64,000 nt of DNA from Chaetoceros tenuissimus (Eukaryota > Bacillariophyta > Thalassiosirophyceae > Chaetocerotales > Chaetocerotaceae): positions 3,596,001 through 3,660,000 of the forward strand of contig BLLK01000022.1 in assembly GCA_021927905.1 (NCBI GenBank), in the 5' to 3' direction. The first letter of the stretch is position 1. Every line of letters starts with the position of its first letter. This document shows positions 33,544 to 44,634 of the stretch, in pieces. Below the pieces are notes generated by a model. That model made no database searches and was not told the origin of the DNA. It saw only the letters and a program-made list of their open reading frames with translations. A program made the translations under genes and the position numbers.

Positions 33544-34617
33544 CTATTGAAAATCAACTGCATCTTCCAATAGAAAGACCCCGTCTATTTCATTCTCGTC
33601 ATCATCTTCGTCAATATCCTTTTCTCTTATGATTCCATTTTTCATGACGAAAAAGTCACTTAATGGTATGCTATCCATGCTCTCATCGCAACCCAAGTCA
33701 CTATAACCTACGTTAGCATTCAGTTTGGATCTACCTTTTGAATCATACATGGATGAAACCAATGCATCTTTCACACTCAACTCTTCCATTTCGAGCCATC
33801 TTCCTCTGGTCAGAGATCCAAAACCTCCCATGAAAGTAATAAAATTGTACACATAACGATCCATAACAGCATGACCAATACTAGTGTCAGAATGATGCGC
33901 ATAACTGTTTTCATCCTTGAGTGAACTTCCAACAGAATAAACATTCCGTAATATCTCACCATCCGGTAAAGAACTATCAATATTTTCTTGTCGTGTATTT
34001 GGTGCTGTCGTAAAAGCTTGACAAGTATCCGTCACATACAAAATAGACTTGAATCGTTTAAGTATTTGCAACTGCTCCAAAACTCCTCGTAAATCTTTGG
34101 TATTGAAATCCTCTACATCGCGAAATTTGAAGAAATTATCTCCTCCGTGTCCAGTGATGTAAATGAAAAGGTTTGTATTCTCGTCAATGTTGTGAAACTT
34201 TTGATGGGGAGGAGTATACTTTCCATGACGGCCCAATAATACTCGGAAAAAGTTATCCACTGTTACATCATTGCCTGTATAATCTACCTCTGCATCTTTG
34301 TACAAGTTTAAGTTGTGACTTCCTATGGGATATATTGTATCTTTGTACGGATTTTTCGGGTTACATGCTGCCTCATCTGCCAGCATGAGAATGATATTAT
34401 CATCAGTGAATCCTCCGTGATCTTTGAGAGTCTGATACATTGCTAATGCATTAGCGGTATGTCGGTAGTTATGAAAGAAAGTGGACGATGATAATATTAC
34501 AGCCACATTTTTCGTGTGGTCCAATGATTTCAATTCTCTTTCCTCGGCTTCTGTGGTACTGCAGAAGAAGGTCATGAGATAAACCAGTAAGACCAACGCT
34601 GCTCTTATTCTCTTCAT
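33544..34617 (-). CDS. PIGK: GPI transamidase catalytic subunit (PIG-K/GPI8), legumain family
   Basis: Single-exon frame of 357 aa from the ATG at 34617; the longer frame upstream starts only with TTG. A signal peptide lies at about residues 1-23 (ALVLLVYLMTFF). The C13 caspase-like fold is clear: VAVILSSSTFFHNYRH, ADEAACNPKNP, YITGHGGDNFFKF with catalytic H157, and LYVTDTCQA with catalytic C199. These match human PIGK H164/C206. The enzyme cleaves the C-terminal signal of target proteins in the ER and joins them to the GPI anchor within a complex of PIGT, GPAA1, PIGS and PIGU homologues. No C-terminal TM helix is present. The tail is acidic and ends in DAVDFQ, so membrane retention must come from partners. 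Confidence 0.92.
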   Translation of the reverse strand: MKRIRAALVLLVYLMTFFCSTTEAEERELKSLDHTKNVAVILSSSTFFHNYRHTANALAMYQTLKDHGGFTDDNIILMLADEAACNPKNPYKDTIYPIGSHNLNLYKDAEVDYTGNDVTVDNFFRVLLGRHGKYTPPHQKFHNIDENTNLFIYITGHGGDNFFKFRDVEDFNTKDLRGVLEQLQILKRFKSILYVTDTCQAFTTAPNTRQENIDSSLPDGEILRNVYSVGSSLKDENSYAHHSDTSIGHAVMDRYVYNFITFMGGFGSLTRGRWLEMEELSVKDALVSSMYDSKGRSKLNANVGYSDLGCDESMDSIPLSDFFVMKNGIIREKDIDEDDDENEIDGVFLLEDAVDFQ

Positions 34618-35040
34618 ATTCTTTGACGTCTCTTGCAGTTGCAGATTTCGATAGCAGTTGTGGTTTCGCAAAGAATAGATACTGATATTGGATATGAAAT
34701 AAATTCATATCTTGGTTGTTAGTTGTTAGTTACTGAAATAACGGTAAATTACTGCTTTATAAAGCGCTCATAATTTGGTTTTGTGGTATTTAGCTATCTA
34801 CCGTCTAGTCACTGTTCATGTTTCTTCGTCTCTCGGCGTCTCGTCAATATTTAATTTTCTTTTACGCCATACTTGTGGGTAATGAAACAGATACTGTGAT
34901 AGATTTCATTAGCTAGTGGCATCTTCCAAGAAGAGACAACAAGTCATTTGCACGTCAGTCAACAAGAGCACCATACAAGTTTCTAATAACACTTACAGCA
35001 ACTACCTAGTTTGAAAAGGAAGCTCATACCTTGAGCAACA
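34618..35040. promoter_or_regulatory. Divergent intergenic region between PIGK and HD hydrolase
   Basis: These 423 bp lie between two outward-facing genes. No coding frame beyond the non-ATG extension of PIGK was found. A short TTTATAAAG box at about 34757-34765 could be a TATA-like element for the minus-strand gene, at low confidence. Confidence 0.35.
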
Positions 35041-35874
35041 ATGGTAGACAATTTGAAACACGAAGATCAAATAAAAAGAAACATAGAATGTGTACTAGAA
35101 CTTGTAGAACAATTCTACAGAGACCATCAAGAAATTAAGGCATCTCACGGCATATCACATGTAATGGCAGTATACCATCATGCAATCAAGGCAATCCAAT
35201 GTCACAAGCACCCTACAGGAGTAACTTTGATATCATCTATGGAAATTCAAATTGCAACACTTCTTCATGATGTTGACGATGAAAAATATTTTCCAAAGCC
35301 CAGCATTCCCTATCAAAACGCTAGGAATATTTTATCATCGCCAAGCTTGAAACTTTCACAAGAGTCCATAGATAATATTATATACATGATTCAATTAGTC
35401 AGTTGTTCCTCCAATGGAAATTCAGTTCCAGATGAAATTATTAAAAAAGAATCATATCATTTACTGATTCCAAGATGGTCCGATAGACTAGAAGCAGTTG
35501 GTAGAATAGGAGTTGTACGATGTTATCAATACAATCGTGAAAATGATCGACCATTGTATTCTGAACTTTCTCCCAAAGCTACAACCCAAGAACAAGTTTG
35601 GGAATATGCCAACCCTCAGAGATTTATAGAATATCAATCGAGTGGTGGAAGGAAAAGTGTAAATGGTGGAGAGGACATGATTTCGCATTATTATGATAAG
35701 TTGCTTCATGTTTCTCTACCACCAAGGGATATTGTCCGGAATTCATATCTTGAAGAAATGGCTGCATCATCTTCTCAAGTATTAGTAGAAGTTTGTATAC
35801 GGTTTGGTAAAACTGGATTTGTAGATGAAGATTTTATTCATGACATTGCAAAAGAAATTGGTATCAAGATATGA
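35041..35874 (+). CDS. HD-domain phosphohydrolase (YedJ/YpgQ-like)
   Basis: Single-exon frame of 277 aa. The metal-binding HD pattern is visible: ASHGISHVMAVYHHA (H36, H40), then IATLLHDVDDEKYF (H76-D77), and a late RWSDRLEAVGRIGVVRCYQY whose D fits the fourth ligand. The DRL-A-G-x-G-R block is typical of the YedJ/YpgQ group, whose members hydrolyse nucleotides in bacteria. No targeting peptide is seen, so it is probably cytosolic. The substrate is unknown. Codon use is like that of the neighbours, and there is no sign of recent transfer. Confidence 0.8.
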   Translation: MVDNLKHEDQIKRNIECVLELVEQFYRDHQEIKASHGISHVMAVYHHAIKAIQCHKHPTGVTLISSMEIQIATLLHDVDDEKYFPKPSIPYQNARNILSSPSLKLSQESIDNIIYMIQLVSCSSNGNSVPDEIIKKESYHLLIPRWSDRLEAVGRIGVVRCYQYNRENDRPLYSELSPKATTQEQVWEYANPQRFIEYQSSGGRKSVNGGEDMISHYYDKLLHVSLPPRDIVRNSYLEEMAASSSQVLVEVCIRFGKTGFVDEDFIHDIAKEIGIKI

Positions 35875-36272
35875 AAGGAGAAGTGGTAGATTTGTACAGT
35901 AATACTATCTGTTTGAAAGTCGGAATTTGGAAGTCATTCAAGCAGCAAAAACATAGGGGAATATGCCATGATAATAGTTTATAATAATCTTATCTAGCAC
36001 ATATATGTACGATAATTTGTCAACTTCAACATCCACATTTTTACTATAAAGTAGCGTCAATGTTCCGTGTTTGAAATTGATTTGTGATGACAAGCAAAAC
36101 CGTTTAACGTCCATTGACATCGCTTGACACCACAACTGAAAACAACTCAACTGATCAACTGAACAAACTATTTCATTCCATATTCATATTCCATTCTATT
36201 ATTTCGTTTTAGATTCTTTCCATCATACAATAAGAGCTTCATTAATTATTTAGAGGCAAAGGCACGGAATCA
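35875..36272. other. Intergenic region between HD hydrolase and TPR gene
   Basis: About 400 bp holding the 3' end of one gene and the promoter of the next. No gene or motif was seen, apart from short poorly coding frames. Confidence 0.35.
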
Positions 36273-37609
36273 ATGTATATGGGAGGGAAAGGACTAGCAT
36301 TAGCGGCTTTGCTTTGCTCGAAGGTAGTGCATGGCTTCATAGCTTCGACATCAACATCAACGACAGCAAAACATAGCAATCATCGTTCCAAATACACTTT
36401 ATTTCATGAAAAGAAATCAAATGACGCATTTCTAAATTCGCTAGAGGAGATGAATGGTAGAGAGCCATCACAAGAGTCGCTTGCTCATCTACGAGAGTCG
36501 GCATCATCTAGTGTCGCTGCTTTTCTATCCTCGTTTGAGAAAGAAGATGATGAGGGAATTTCCGACACATCAGCGCCGGCAAGTATCAATGAAATTGCTA
36601 CAGAATCTACAGAACAAAAATCAAAAGTTCTATGGGATGTGTATGTTTGCATGTCAAAGGCTTGTAAAGAACGGGGTGCATCGGCTACTCTAGATACATT
36701 TCAATCACTCTCTCCCGATTCTGTCAGAGTACATCCTGCCATTTTGTCAAAGACAAAAGCCAAAGGACCCAATGTTCGATGTGTACAAACTTCCCATCCT
36801 TACAAAGCTATTGAAATCAATAATGTGAATGATATAGATAAAGTATATAGAATTTTGACCAAACACATGGATGTGCAAGATGTTTCCATCAAGGCGAGAG
36901 ATAATCTCAAATTGACCTATCTAGGAAATAGTCATTTAGAAAAGAATGAATTGAGTGAGGCTATTGCATCTTACAATGCTGCTCTTGCGACTAATTATGA
37001 ACCACAGGAAGGAATACTATTGTTACTTCGTGCTACTGGTATGTGAAATATAGTGTCTAGTCTCTTTTGCCGTCATTTCAATATTTCTAAATATTATTTT
37101 CCCACATTACAGCCTACTTGAAACGAGCTTTTGCTCATCAAGCTATCCTTCGGCAGACCGTAGATGATTTGTCGGAAACTGTTCCAGATCCAGCTAAGCT
37201 TGGTAAATTGTATCATATAGCAAATACTAACCCTAGCCTATCAAAGGCGCTTTTCAACAAAGTTTTACGAGATACAAAGTTGCAAGATAAGAAATTTCGT
37301 CAAACTAAATATCGTCATGGATTATATGAATACGCACTGCTTCATGCTGCACAAGATTCACTTCGATCTACTCAATTGTTGCCACATCATGCAAAGACTT
37401 GGTTACGGGCTGGTGACGCTTTGGCAGAGTTGAGAAAGTTGAAAGAAAGTGCTCTGTATTATCAAAAAGCTATGGAATTAGATCCGACGCTTCGAAATCG
37501 TTTGGAGCCAGTCATTGAAAGGTTGGAGAGGTCGCAAACATTCTTGGACAAGGCAAAGGGATGGTACAGTAGTGATACATTGCGATTGGCGTTAGATGTT
37601 GCTGGATAA
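36273..37609 (+). CDS. Plastid-targeted TPR protein, two exons
   Basis: Exons 36273-37038 and 37113-37609 join across a 74-nt intron (ACT G|CC TAC) to give 420 aa. The N-terminus is a signal peptide (GLALAALLCSKVVHG) followed by Phe and a Ser/Thr-rich, acid-free stretch (FIASTSTSTTAKHSNH). This is the layout of a diatom bipartite plastid presequence with an aromatic +1 residue. A unit around KLTYLGNSHLEKNELSEAI fits a TPR, and a second one lies at WLRAGDALAELRKLKESALYYQKAMELD. The protein probably acts as a scaffold in the plastid stroma or at its membranes; the partner is unknown. It ends 67 bp from the convergent G8 gene. Confidence 0.82.
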
Positions 37610-37676
37610 AATTTTATTTACATCTGAATATACTAAGGGAATTATTTTATATGAAAAAATGAACAACCTTTTCTGT

Positions 37677-40600
37677 CTACTTGCATCTATTCGGATCACA
37701 TTTCCCGCATTCTAATGGAAATTCAATGCTTCCAATTCGAATGCATGCTTCTTCCTCTGACATTGATCCGCCTGCTACACTTTGAAGCCATTGAATTCGT
37801 GCTCCACACGTGTACGCTCCTGCAAGCGTGTTCAAAGCAGTATCGTCGCATGTAGAACATCCGCAAGGATGCCTTATAGTAGGAATTTGTGTTGGGCTCT
37901 TTGTAGGACGGGCTGAAGGACGGGCTGATGGTAGAGGTGTTGGAGAATCTGATGGAGTGTACGTAGGTGATTTTGATGGTACTAAGCTAGGTGAAGGTGT
38001 GTCATTACACACTGTTGGATTACATTTTCCACATTCCTGAGGAAACTCGATACTACCAATCACAAAGCAAGCACCGTCTTCTGATAATGATCCACCTGCT
38101 GCACTTTGAAGCCATTGTATACGTGCTCCACATGAGTAGGCTCCTGCAAGTGCACTCAAAGCAGTTTCGTCGCATGTAGCACATCCACAAGGATAATTTG
38201 CAGTAATGGGCGCTGTTGGGATCGACGAGGGAATGTTCGTCCGAAATTTTGAAGGTGATTCTGTTGGAAAGATGGATGGAGTAGAAGTCGGAGATTTTGA
38301 CGGTATAAAAGTCGAGGGAGATGACGATGAATATGGCACTGGTGCTTGGGTAGGAGTAGATGATTCATCACATGATGTAGGATCACAACCTCCACATTCT
38401 TCTGGGAACTCTGTATTCCCTATGATGAAACAAGCATCGAATTCTGTAAAGGAACCTCCAGCTTGAGATTGAAGCCATTCAATCCTAGCACCACAACTAT
38501 AAGCTCCAGCCAGATTGTTTAGTGCTGATTGATCGCAGGACTTACATCCACAAAAAGTTTGTGAAGATGATGGTGAGCTAGTAATTGAGCTTGTTGGCAC
38601 AGGCTCTGATGACGGAGCAGGAGAAACCTCTTCATCATCTGAAATACACGAACCATCTCTACAAACTCCAAAAGGTACAGAGTTGCAAGGAGAGTTATCC
38701 GGTAAAGGTATTGGAGCAGAGCAGAGACCATCTGTACAAGTACCAGCAGTGTTACAATCATCTACTTCACACTCGCATTCTGCTTCCACCGAAGTATCCT
38801 TGAAAGTACAAAATCCGTCGAAAGGATACTCTTCGTTTTGCTTCAAATAATTGCAACCTCCTGATGCAGTACATCCATATTTCACAGCTCCAAGAATATT
38901 ATCCGAACAGCCAAATGGATAAGCCCCTGGGCATGCATTAAAACAGGATTCTTCACAGTTATTTCCAGAATAGCCAGCATCACATTCACACACAGCTTCG
39001 TTAGGACTAACTGCAACACATTTCCCATGCCCTGAGCAATCAAGACCTTGTTCTTCGCATGGATTGAATGTGCAAAGTGGACCAGACCACCCTTCATCAC
39101 AAATACAAGCTTGTTCACTAGTAACTGGTAACAAAGCCATTGTACCTAGGTACTGGGCACTACAATGTCCATGTTCTCCACATCTTGCTGCGTTACATAG
39201 GTCAATAGAACAATCATGTCCCATGAAACCTTCTTTGCATCGACAAGTTTCAGTCCTACAATCACAGACTGCATTGAATGATTCACAGTCCGCTTGACAT
39301 AGAGAAGAACAAGAAGCAGAAGGCATAACACCTTCATCTAGGCACTCTATCTTTTGTTCATCAGCTGCATTTGTACATGCTCCATGATTGCCCCAGACAT
39401 TATCGTCAAGATATTCATCCCCACTCCAAATGTATTTCCGATCGTGATGGCTACTAAGCAATCCATTTTGTCCACAAGATCTTTGACCCTTCAAATCAAG
39501 ATAAATGAATTCTTCTGCCCACCTATTTCCTACGACTGTATCAGAAAATTCAACAACCCAGTCCAACGGAAAGTCCTCATTTGAGTATCCAATCCCTAGT
39601 CTATAGGAATGCTCCAAGCCAACAACGACAGGAAATGCATACCCCTGTTTTCGACTTTGAAAGTCACCACCAGTTTGATGATAAGGAATGTATGTCGTTG
39701 CATCAGCAGAATTAGTTTGTTGAGAAGTTCCTCCACTTCTATGAAAAATATCAACACGTAGCGGTGGAGATGTATTTGATAGCAACCCTTTTGAATAGAC
39801 TCTCAAAGCACGAAGTGGAGCCCGACAGAGAATACCATTGTCATAAAGTTCCCCCAAACCAATTGAGGTACTCAATTCGCAAATATTCCCAGGCATTGAA
39901 AGCAAATAGTCAAATTTAGAAGATACAAGCGAGACGTATCCAGGAGGGAAGAAAGAATTCGGGAGGGTAGATCCATTAATGACCGTATTTGCGTCGGCAG
40001 GAGACAAAGAGATGATTCCACCATGATTTTGATTTGAAGTGTGCGCTTGAGTATTTTCATACTGAAAGTAGAACCATTTTTGAGTGTCTTCCTTCTTGAC
40101 CAGCCAGTTGACGTTATGTAAAAGATATTGAGGAAAACAGAGGAAGCCTGTTGTTCCAACATTACAATGATGGTTCGCCTCAATGGTTACTTGATCGGAA
40201 AATGTTGTATTTTCAATAATGAAGGTGCCAATATCCGGTAGAGCCACGTTTCCATTGGAAAAGTGGCTTCCAGATACGTGAGAGGAGCAACCATTTCCAA
40301 AGTTCTTTGTCTCCTTCCAATAGAGAAGATTGTTATTATCAAAGCTTTGGTGTCCATAGTATTGAATATCGCCAGCCTCGTAATGTCCCACAAATGCATT
40401 TCCATAATCAACATTGTTTTTAAAAGTTGTTGCGACACCTCTTGTACTACCTTCCTCATCAAAGCCTTGACAAAGAGATTTATCTATATTTTCTCCATCG
40501 GATGCAACACTCCTGTCAGTAAGCTTTGGATAGTTGTAGCTCAGAGTATACGTTCCAAAGCGACCATTGCCATGAAAAGTATTTCCCTCGATCCTACCCA

Positions 40601-42453
40601 TGATTCCATCGGCTTCACAAACTTTGCCATACTTCGATCCTCTGCCGATACTAGAAGCAGATATCAACATTCCATTAAAGCCATTAGCCGATCTATTCCC
40701 AATAAGATCATTTGTAGCAGATCTGAAGATGGAATTAATGAAGTCAGATATTGTTACAATCTAAAGAGACGAGAAAGAGTAGTCTATCCAGCTTACCTAG
40801 AAAAAATGCCTGCCTGGTTGTCTTTTGTGTCGGCTATCCTATTAGAAGTACCTGGGACAGTGCACCCATGGAAAACATCATCACTGAAAGGATAGTTACA
40901 AATATAAACATTGTAGCTAATCTGATTCAACATTTCATTTCCATCTTCCACATAAATTCCACTTCCTCGTATATTGTAAAGGACATTATTTTCGACAAGA
41001 CTTTGATGAGTACCATGAATGATAATACCACGCTGTTGACTATTCTCGATGGCGTTATTTGCAAATAAACAATCTGGACAGTCATGCATGTGATGAAAAT
41101 GAAGACAGTACTTTCCCTCTACACCTCTCTGACCGCACTTCTCTACTCTTGTGTTTTGAATTCTAGCAACACCATGATGCATGTGGATGGTATGAAGACC
41201 CATGGTACACGTGCTACGGAAAGAAGAACAACGACATCCTTCAACGCTGGTTTCTTCGCCGGCTACAGCTTCTGGGAGATTTGGATCGCAACCAACATGG
41301 GAGAAATCATCACCTGTAATGATCTACAAGAAAGATGCCAAGTGTTAGTAAAAGGCAAAAGCGATTTTAGGAGACCTTCTTATCCAATACATATTTAACT
41401 CTGCAACTTACAATGTTCCTACTCAGATTCACAACCTCACCACTTTTGAGCAAAGGTTGTCCTCCATCCAATTGAGGAGGAAGGAACTCAGCCTCGACAC
41501 TATACTTTGATGCAACATTTAAAGTAATTTTACCATCTTCATCGATAGATTCAATACGAAACTCCTGTCCTCGACCTCTTGATAAGCGTTCAGTTGGGGC
41601 AATACCTATGGAATAAATAAGAGAAAGTTAGTAATGGTGCCTACCATACACACGATGGACGCAATTCTGTTAACTTACCAATGCGATCTCCAACTTTCCA
41701 TCCCATCATATTAGGATTATGCAGAAGTTTCATCTCACTGTCTCCACTAGAAAGAGGCTTGGACAACAAGCTCCAGGTTCGTTCCATTTTTTCCCCTTCA
41801 ATGTTTACACTTGGTGAAAAGCTCGAACTGGAAGAAGTTGAGCCAAAGGCTCTAGTGCGTAGCTTCGGATGATATGCTCCATTATCTTTAATGAAAATCC
41901 AACCAGATTTATTTGATAGATTCATATTCCAAGATCCATTATCCTCAATTGCCACATACCCAGCACAGACAAAACCATCTGTAGGGGCTTTTGTATCATT
42001 CCACTCTACAGACCCGCGTACAATCAAAGCTGCGACGTTTAGATTACCGTCAATTTCTAGTTCCAAACCACTAGGAATAATACAAATTGATGCTTCGTCA
42101 CAGACAGCTTTTACATCTGATATAGAAACTTTACCGCTACCATTCACAATGCGTTCTTCGAAAGCAGATGGTGAGACAAAAGGAGCGACATTCTTCTTGC
42201 ATAGTTTTAGCCCTTGAGGTAACTCTATGTCTGGGTCATCAATTGCAGCATAAGCATCTGCATTGATTGCATCAAAATTTTCTGAAAATACCCCAATGTC
42301 AGAACGAATTACAAATACAATAATGATATTATGAGAAGAAAGAAGCATACCTAGATATAGCGCTTCATCTGACTGAGTAAAAGCAGCGCCAGTCGAATGG
42401 ATAGAATTGGTACAGATGACCAACGAAAGAATTTTTTTCCAAGGGAGATACAT
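37677..42453 (-). CDS. G8/parallel beta-helix surface protein with EGF and repeated Cys modules, five exons
   Basis: Exons 42453-42351, 42281-41679, 41605-41412, 41323-40797 and 40722-37677 total 4473 nt (1490 aa). Introns are 69, 73, 88 and 74 nt. After a signal peptide (about 1-24) comes a G8-like domain (about 60-300), which ends EVVNLSRNIIITGDDF. A right-handed beta-helix follows, with CGQRGVEGKYCLHFHHM, IIIHGTHQSLVENNVLYNI and GIYVEDG, as in CEMIP/TMEM2/PKHD1-type proteins. EGF-like repeats lie at about 948-1070 (CRCKEGFMGHDC, CICDEGWSGPLC, CECDAGYSGNNC). Three copies of a Cys-rich module begin near 1198, 1319 and 1425, each with SCGARI-x-WLQS or TCGARIQWLQS, joined by Ser/Pro/Thr linkers. 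No C-terminal TM is seen, so it is probably secreted. An adhesion or glycan-processing role is inferred. Confidence 0.87.
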
Positions 42454-42843
42454 GATTTAGGATTGTAATTTTTGAAGATTATGAGAGTAAGGAGCAACGA
42501 AGAATAAGAGATGGTTTCAATCTTTATGACTACACCATTTATCGACGGGTCATGAAAAACATTAAGTCGTGGTTGGGTTTTGAATGACCTTTTTATGTAC
42601 TACAGGAACATGCAAGAACAACATTCAGTATTGGAGTATCAGCACTTGGAGAATCAACATCTTGTTTTTTCCGATTTAGTCGGAAAAAGGATCGTGTCAA
42701 AATGGGACTCACAAAGAAAAGAAAGGGAAGCAAAGTCGAAGAAATGAAGAATGAGAGGCAACGGTCGCCAAAAACTGCGTAGAGAAGAGGTGAAAGTGTG
42801 AAAGTGCTACTACTAGGTGTTGTATTTGATTAAACCAAGAGCA
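42454..42843. promoter_or_regulatory. Divergent intergenic region
   Basis: These 390 bp separate two outward-facing genes and should contain both promoters. The frame of the right-hand gene extends to 42817 only with a GTG start. No distinct element was seen. Confidence 0.35.
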
Positions 42844-44172
42844 ATGGCGACGACATACTCCCCTTTACCTCGAGTAGGAGATAGAGTACTCATCCACGAC
42901 GTCCAGGCAAAAGAAGCGCAGTTCCTGAACTCACTGAATGGAGTCATCTCAAAGTTTCAATTAGACCAAGCGGCAAGATATGAAATTCAGCTTGAAAAGA
43001 AAGATGAGACTTCTAAAGACTCTACTGCATTGCTGCAACTATCAAACCTTACTCTTGAACTTGAAGAAGAAAAATCAAGTGAATCTGAAGATCAAGAGGA
43101 CATGATTCACGTCTTGATTCCAAGTCATGTGGATAGCGAAGAGACTGGAGTACTCTTTTTAAGATGCATAGAATCAGTAGCTGATCAGAGAACCATGTCA
43201 AAATTTAGAGTATTCATTTCATTAAGTGGAGAGGAGAAACATAGAGAATCTATGCTTAGAGTCATCATGACCTTTGCCTCTCAAAATAAAAATTCACGGT
43301 GGTATGTGCAAGACAGTGGGTTAGACGAGAAGCCAAAGTTTGAACATTTGAGATCTCTTGTAGAATTATCTGCATCAGTTGACCCAAATGCACATTTAAT
43401 GTTTGTAAACAATGTCGATATGATGCATCCTCTTCGAATTGTAGTGTTTCAAGAAGGAAAGAAGGATGTAGGACTTCCAAGAGAATGTCCATTTCGTTTG
43501 AGTGGAAAGCTGCTCCTGAATGAGAAAGTAACTGCGATGGAGGGGCAACTTGGACGTCTCATTTCCAATACTCAAGACTTTGACCTATGGAAGCAAGATG
43601 GTGAGCTCAATCCCAAGATTCAACTTGCAACAAACTCAAAGTGCAAAGAGCTTGACGCAGAAGAATTCTTTGATTTCATGGTGCCCACTGCCATAATGGT
43701 AAAATTCTTTCGTCTGAATCCAGAACATGTCAGCACTAGTAGATACTGTGATAAAAGACTGATGGCTATCTTAAAGTTTGTTGGTCCCATCGAAGTTGCT
43801 GATATACCACAGTATCCGTGGCTGATAGCTTGCTATAAATCAACAGTTGACAATAATGTCCACAAAGCAAATGACAAAGATAAGAAACTTGCGCAAAAAT
43901 ATGACATACCCAAAGCTAATATCGCAAAGATTAGAGCAGATGTTGAGGCTCTAATGATCCAGCACTTTGGATGGAATGATTATATGTACAACAAGCTCAT
44001 GAAGGAAAAAATCAAGGATTTGAACAAGCGTTATAGCAGTGGTTTTGGTGAAGATTTGTGGGCACAAGTACTTGCAAAGGTGGAATCATATTTCAACAAG
44101 GCTGTACTTGAGGAATCTAAAGATGCATGGGAATGTCTCCAACCTAAACAAAGCAGCTGTATCATTAGCTAG
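42844..44172 (+). CDS. GT-A-fold-like hypothetical protein
   Basis: Single-exon frame of 442 aa from the first ATG (42844). About 90 N-terminal residues have a short beta-rich segment (PRVGDRVLIHDVQAKEAQF) and an acidic linker. The following region starts like a family 2 glycosyltransferase (DMIHVLIPSHVDSEETGV). It includes HLMFVNNVDMMHPLRIVVFQ at the place where such proteins carry an acidic D-D-D-x-x-H-P metal site, but here the acids are mostly replaced by Asn. A conserved-looking STSRYCDKRLMAIL follows. No signal peptide or TM is seen, so it is probably cytosolic. It may be a non-catalytic relative; the function is unknown. Confidence 0.72.
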   Translation: MATTYSPLPRVGDRVLIHDVQAKEAQFLNSLNGVISKFQLDQAARYEIQLEKKDETSKDSTALLQLSNLTLELEEEKSSESEDQEDMIHVLIPSHVDSEETGVLFLRCIESVADQRTMSKFRVFISLSGEEKHRESMLRVIMTFASQNKNSRWYVQDSGLDEKPKFEHLRSLVELSASVDPNAHLMFVNNVDMMHPLRIVVFQEGKKDVGLPRECPFRLSGKLLLNEKVTAMEGQLGRLISNTQDFDLWKQDGELNPKIQLATNSKCKELDAEEFFDFMVPTAIMVKFFRLNPEHVSTSRYCDKRLMAILKFVGPIEVADIPQYPWLIACYKSTVDNNVHKANDKDKKLAQKYDIPKANIAKIRADVEALMIQHFGWNDYMYNKLMKEKIKDLNKRYSSGFGEDLWAQVLAKVESYFNKAVLEESKDAWECLQPKQSSCIIS

Positions 44173-44634
44173 TAAGGGAATCTTTATTAGAAATAATTAG
44201 TAGATAATTGAAATATTCTCTGCAGTTTTTACGAACAATACTCCTCGTGGATTCAAAATGATTCCTTCCTGTTTCATTCTCCCTTACATTCCCGCTTCAA
44301 ATTGAAAATGTCGTCTGATGACTATTATTTCCATTACAGCACTAAAATTACACGTACAACCGAAAAAGAATAGGGGACCTTCTGATCTTAGTTAGTATGA
44401 CATTGGATGGATCACTAAATTTGAGAAATGTTACTACGAACCGGATTGCTGCCACTTAGTTAGCAGAAGAGGTAAAGGCAAAAGAGGAAACTGTAAACTA
44501 AACAACTAAACCCTTCTCGCTCCCATACGCCCATCCGCCATATGTATGTACTACTGGTATTTGACACGAACACGAATAGCGAATAACCTCTACTTGCCCA
44601 ATACAAAATCTAACATATCCCGACAACCCAAAAG
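44173..44634. other. Intergenic region before the 7TM receptor gene
   Basis: About 460 bp containing the 3' end of the GT-A-like gene and the promoter of the receptor gene. No coding frame, repeat or RNA gene was recognised. Confidence 0.35.
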
